From an uncultured Clostridia bacterium (GTDB lineage Bacteria; Bacillota_A; Clostridia; Oscillospirales; Oscillospiraceae): a DNA stretch of 13,801 nucleotides. Below the pieces are notes generated by a model. That model was not told the origin of the DNA and made no database searches. It saw only the letters and a program-made list of their open reading frames with translations. The stretch spans positions 1-13,801 of the forward strand of contig CASEPH010000186.1 of assembly GCA_949289625.1 (NCBI GenBank), read 5' to 3'. The position numbers were made by a program, and so were the translations under genes. Shown piece by piece: positions 13,627 through 13,801 of the stretch (positions within the stretch are counted from its first letter, which is position 1; the number at the start of each line of letters is the position of its first letter).

Positions 13627-13800
13627 CTAGAATTTTTTATCAATTTCAGCACTATCGGATATAAACAGATATGCCTCATCCTGGATCTCGTCGGAGTAGT
13701 TGCGCTCCTGGCCGATGACGCCGATGGCGTAGTTGTCGATGTCGCTGGGGAAGAAGGGGCTTTCATGACCGTTGCAATACGCGCCATAGTAATAGCCCGC
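13627..13800 (-). CDS. Unrecognised protein, C-terminal fragment
   Basis: The minus strand is open from the window edge to a TAG at 13629-13627, encoding 57 residues that begin AGYYYGAYCNGHESPF and continue through DIDNYAIGVIGQERNYSD to end FISDSAEIDKKF. It is acidic and aromatic-rich, with no membrane segment. Codon choice in the upstream part (many C-ending codons) looks like real coding sequence, while the last dozen codons are AT-rich. It converges on the MgtC-like gene, stop to stop, 33 bp apart. I do not recognise the family; the start and most of the gene are outside the window. Confidence 0.6.
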   Translation of the reverse strand, partial: AGYYYGAYCNGHESPFFPSDIDNYAIGVIGQERNYSDEIQDEAYLFISDSAEIDKKF

Positions 13801-13801
13801 A

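Noticed and set aside
13610..13638. Possible terminator (GCAG-N6-CTGC, then a T6 run) after the MgtC-like gene
   Set aside because: The stem is only 4 bp and the T-run is 9 bases away and inside the convergent reading frame; not supportable as an intrinsic terminator.
1..13801. CRISPR array, tRNA or rRNA genes
   Set aside because: No regularly spaced repeats beyond the two operator-like copies, and no cloverleaf or rRNA-like sequence noticed on either strand.

Overview
The window looks like a chromosomal accessory region of a low-to-mid GC, Gram-positive anaerobe of the Bacillota, probably a gut Clostridia. The support is strong Shine-Dalgarno sites (AGGAGG, GGAGGTGAT), frequent GTG/TTG starts, a Gly/Ser-rich lipoprotein linker typical of clostridial binding proteins, an IS256-type transposase remnant, and MATE and MgtC-like proteins. 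The taxonomic placement is inference.

Layout. (1) Positions 1-~455: the 5' end of an IS256/Mutator-family transposase on the minus strand. It carries an in-frame stop and a frameshift, so it is a pseudogene, and a long imperfect palindrome covers its ribosome binding site and start codon. (2) Positions 510-11089: ten co-oriented minus-strand genes. In transcription order they are a NAD-kinase/AcoX-like protein, two carbohydrate ABC permeases, a lipoprotein solute-binding protein, an ADP-ribosylglycohydrolase-family hydrolase, an iron-type alcohol dehydrogenase, a SorC-family regulator, a class I (DhnA/LsrF-like) aldolase, a zinc-type polyol/alcohol dehydrogenase and an alkaline-phosphatase-superfamily phosphodiesterase. 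Gaps are mostly 10-53 bp, with one ATGA overlap. The only longer gap (137 bp, after the binding protein) holds a perfect 13-bp GC-rich stem-loop. (3) Positions 11090-11520: an AT-rich divergent control region. It has a predicted minus-strand promoter flanked by two near-identical 17-bp sites 81 bp apart, a 20-bp near-perfect inverted repeat, and a predicted plus-strand promoter with its own dyad. (4) Positions 11521-13593: a plus-strand pair, a MATE exporter and an MgtC/SapB-family membrane protein. (5) Positions 13627-13800: the C-terminal end of an unrecognised minus-strand gene running off the window.

How the genes may work together. The minus-strand block reads as an uptake-and-catabolism operon for a sugar- or polyol-like compound. 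A UgpBAE-type transporter (no ATPase encoded here) imports it. The two dehydrogenases interconvert alcohol and carbonyl groups, the aldolase cleaves a (probably phosphorylated) keto-sugar, and a SorC regulator, whose family normally senses sugar phosphates, controls the operon. No standard sugar kinase is present, so the NAD-kinase-fold protein encoded first is a candidate for the missing kinase. The ADP-ribosylglycohydrolase-like and phosphodiesterase-like enzymes suggest a glycosidic or phosphodiester-linked substrate. I do not recognise this gene set as a described pathway, and its substrate cannot be read from the sequence.
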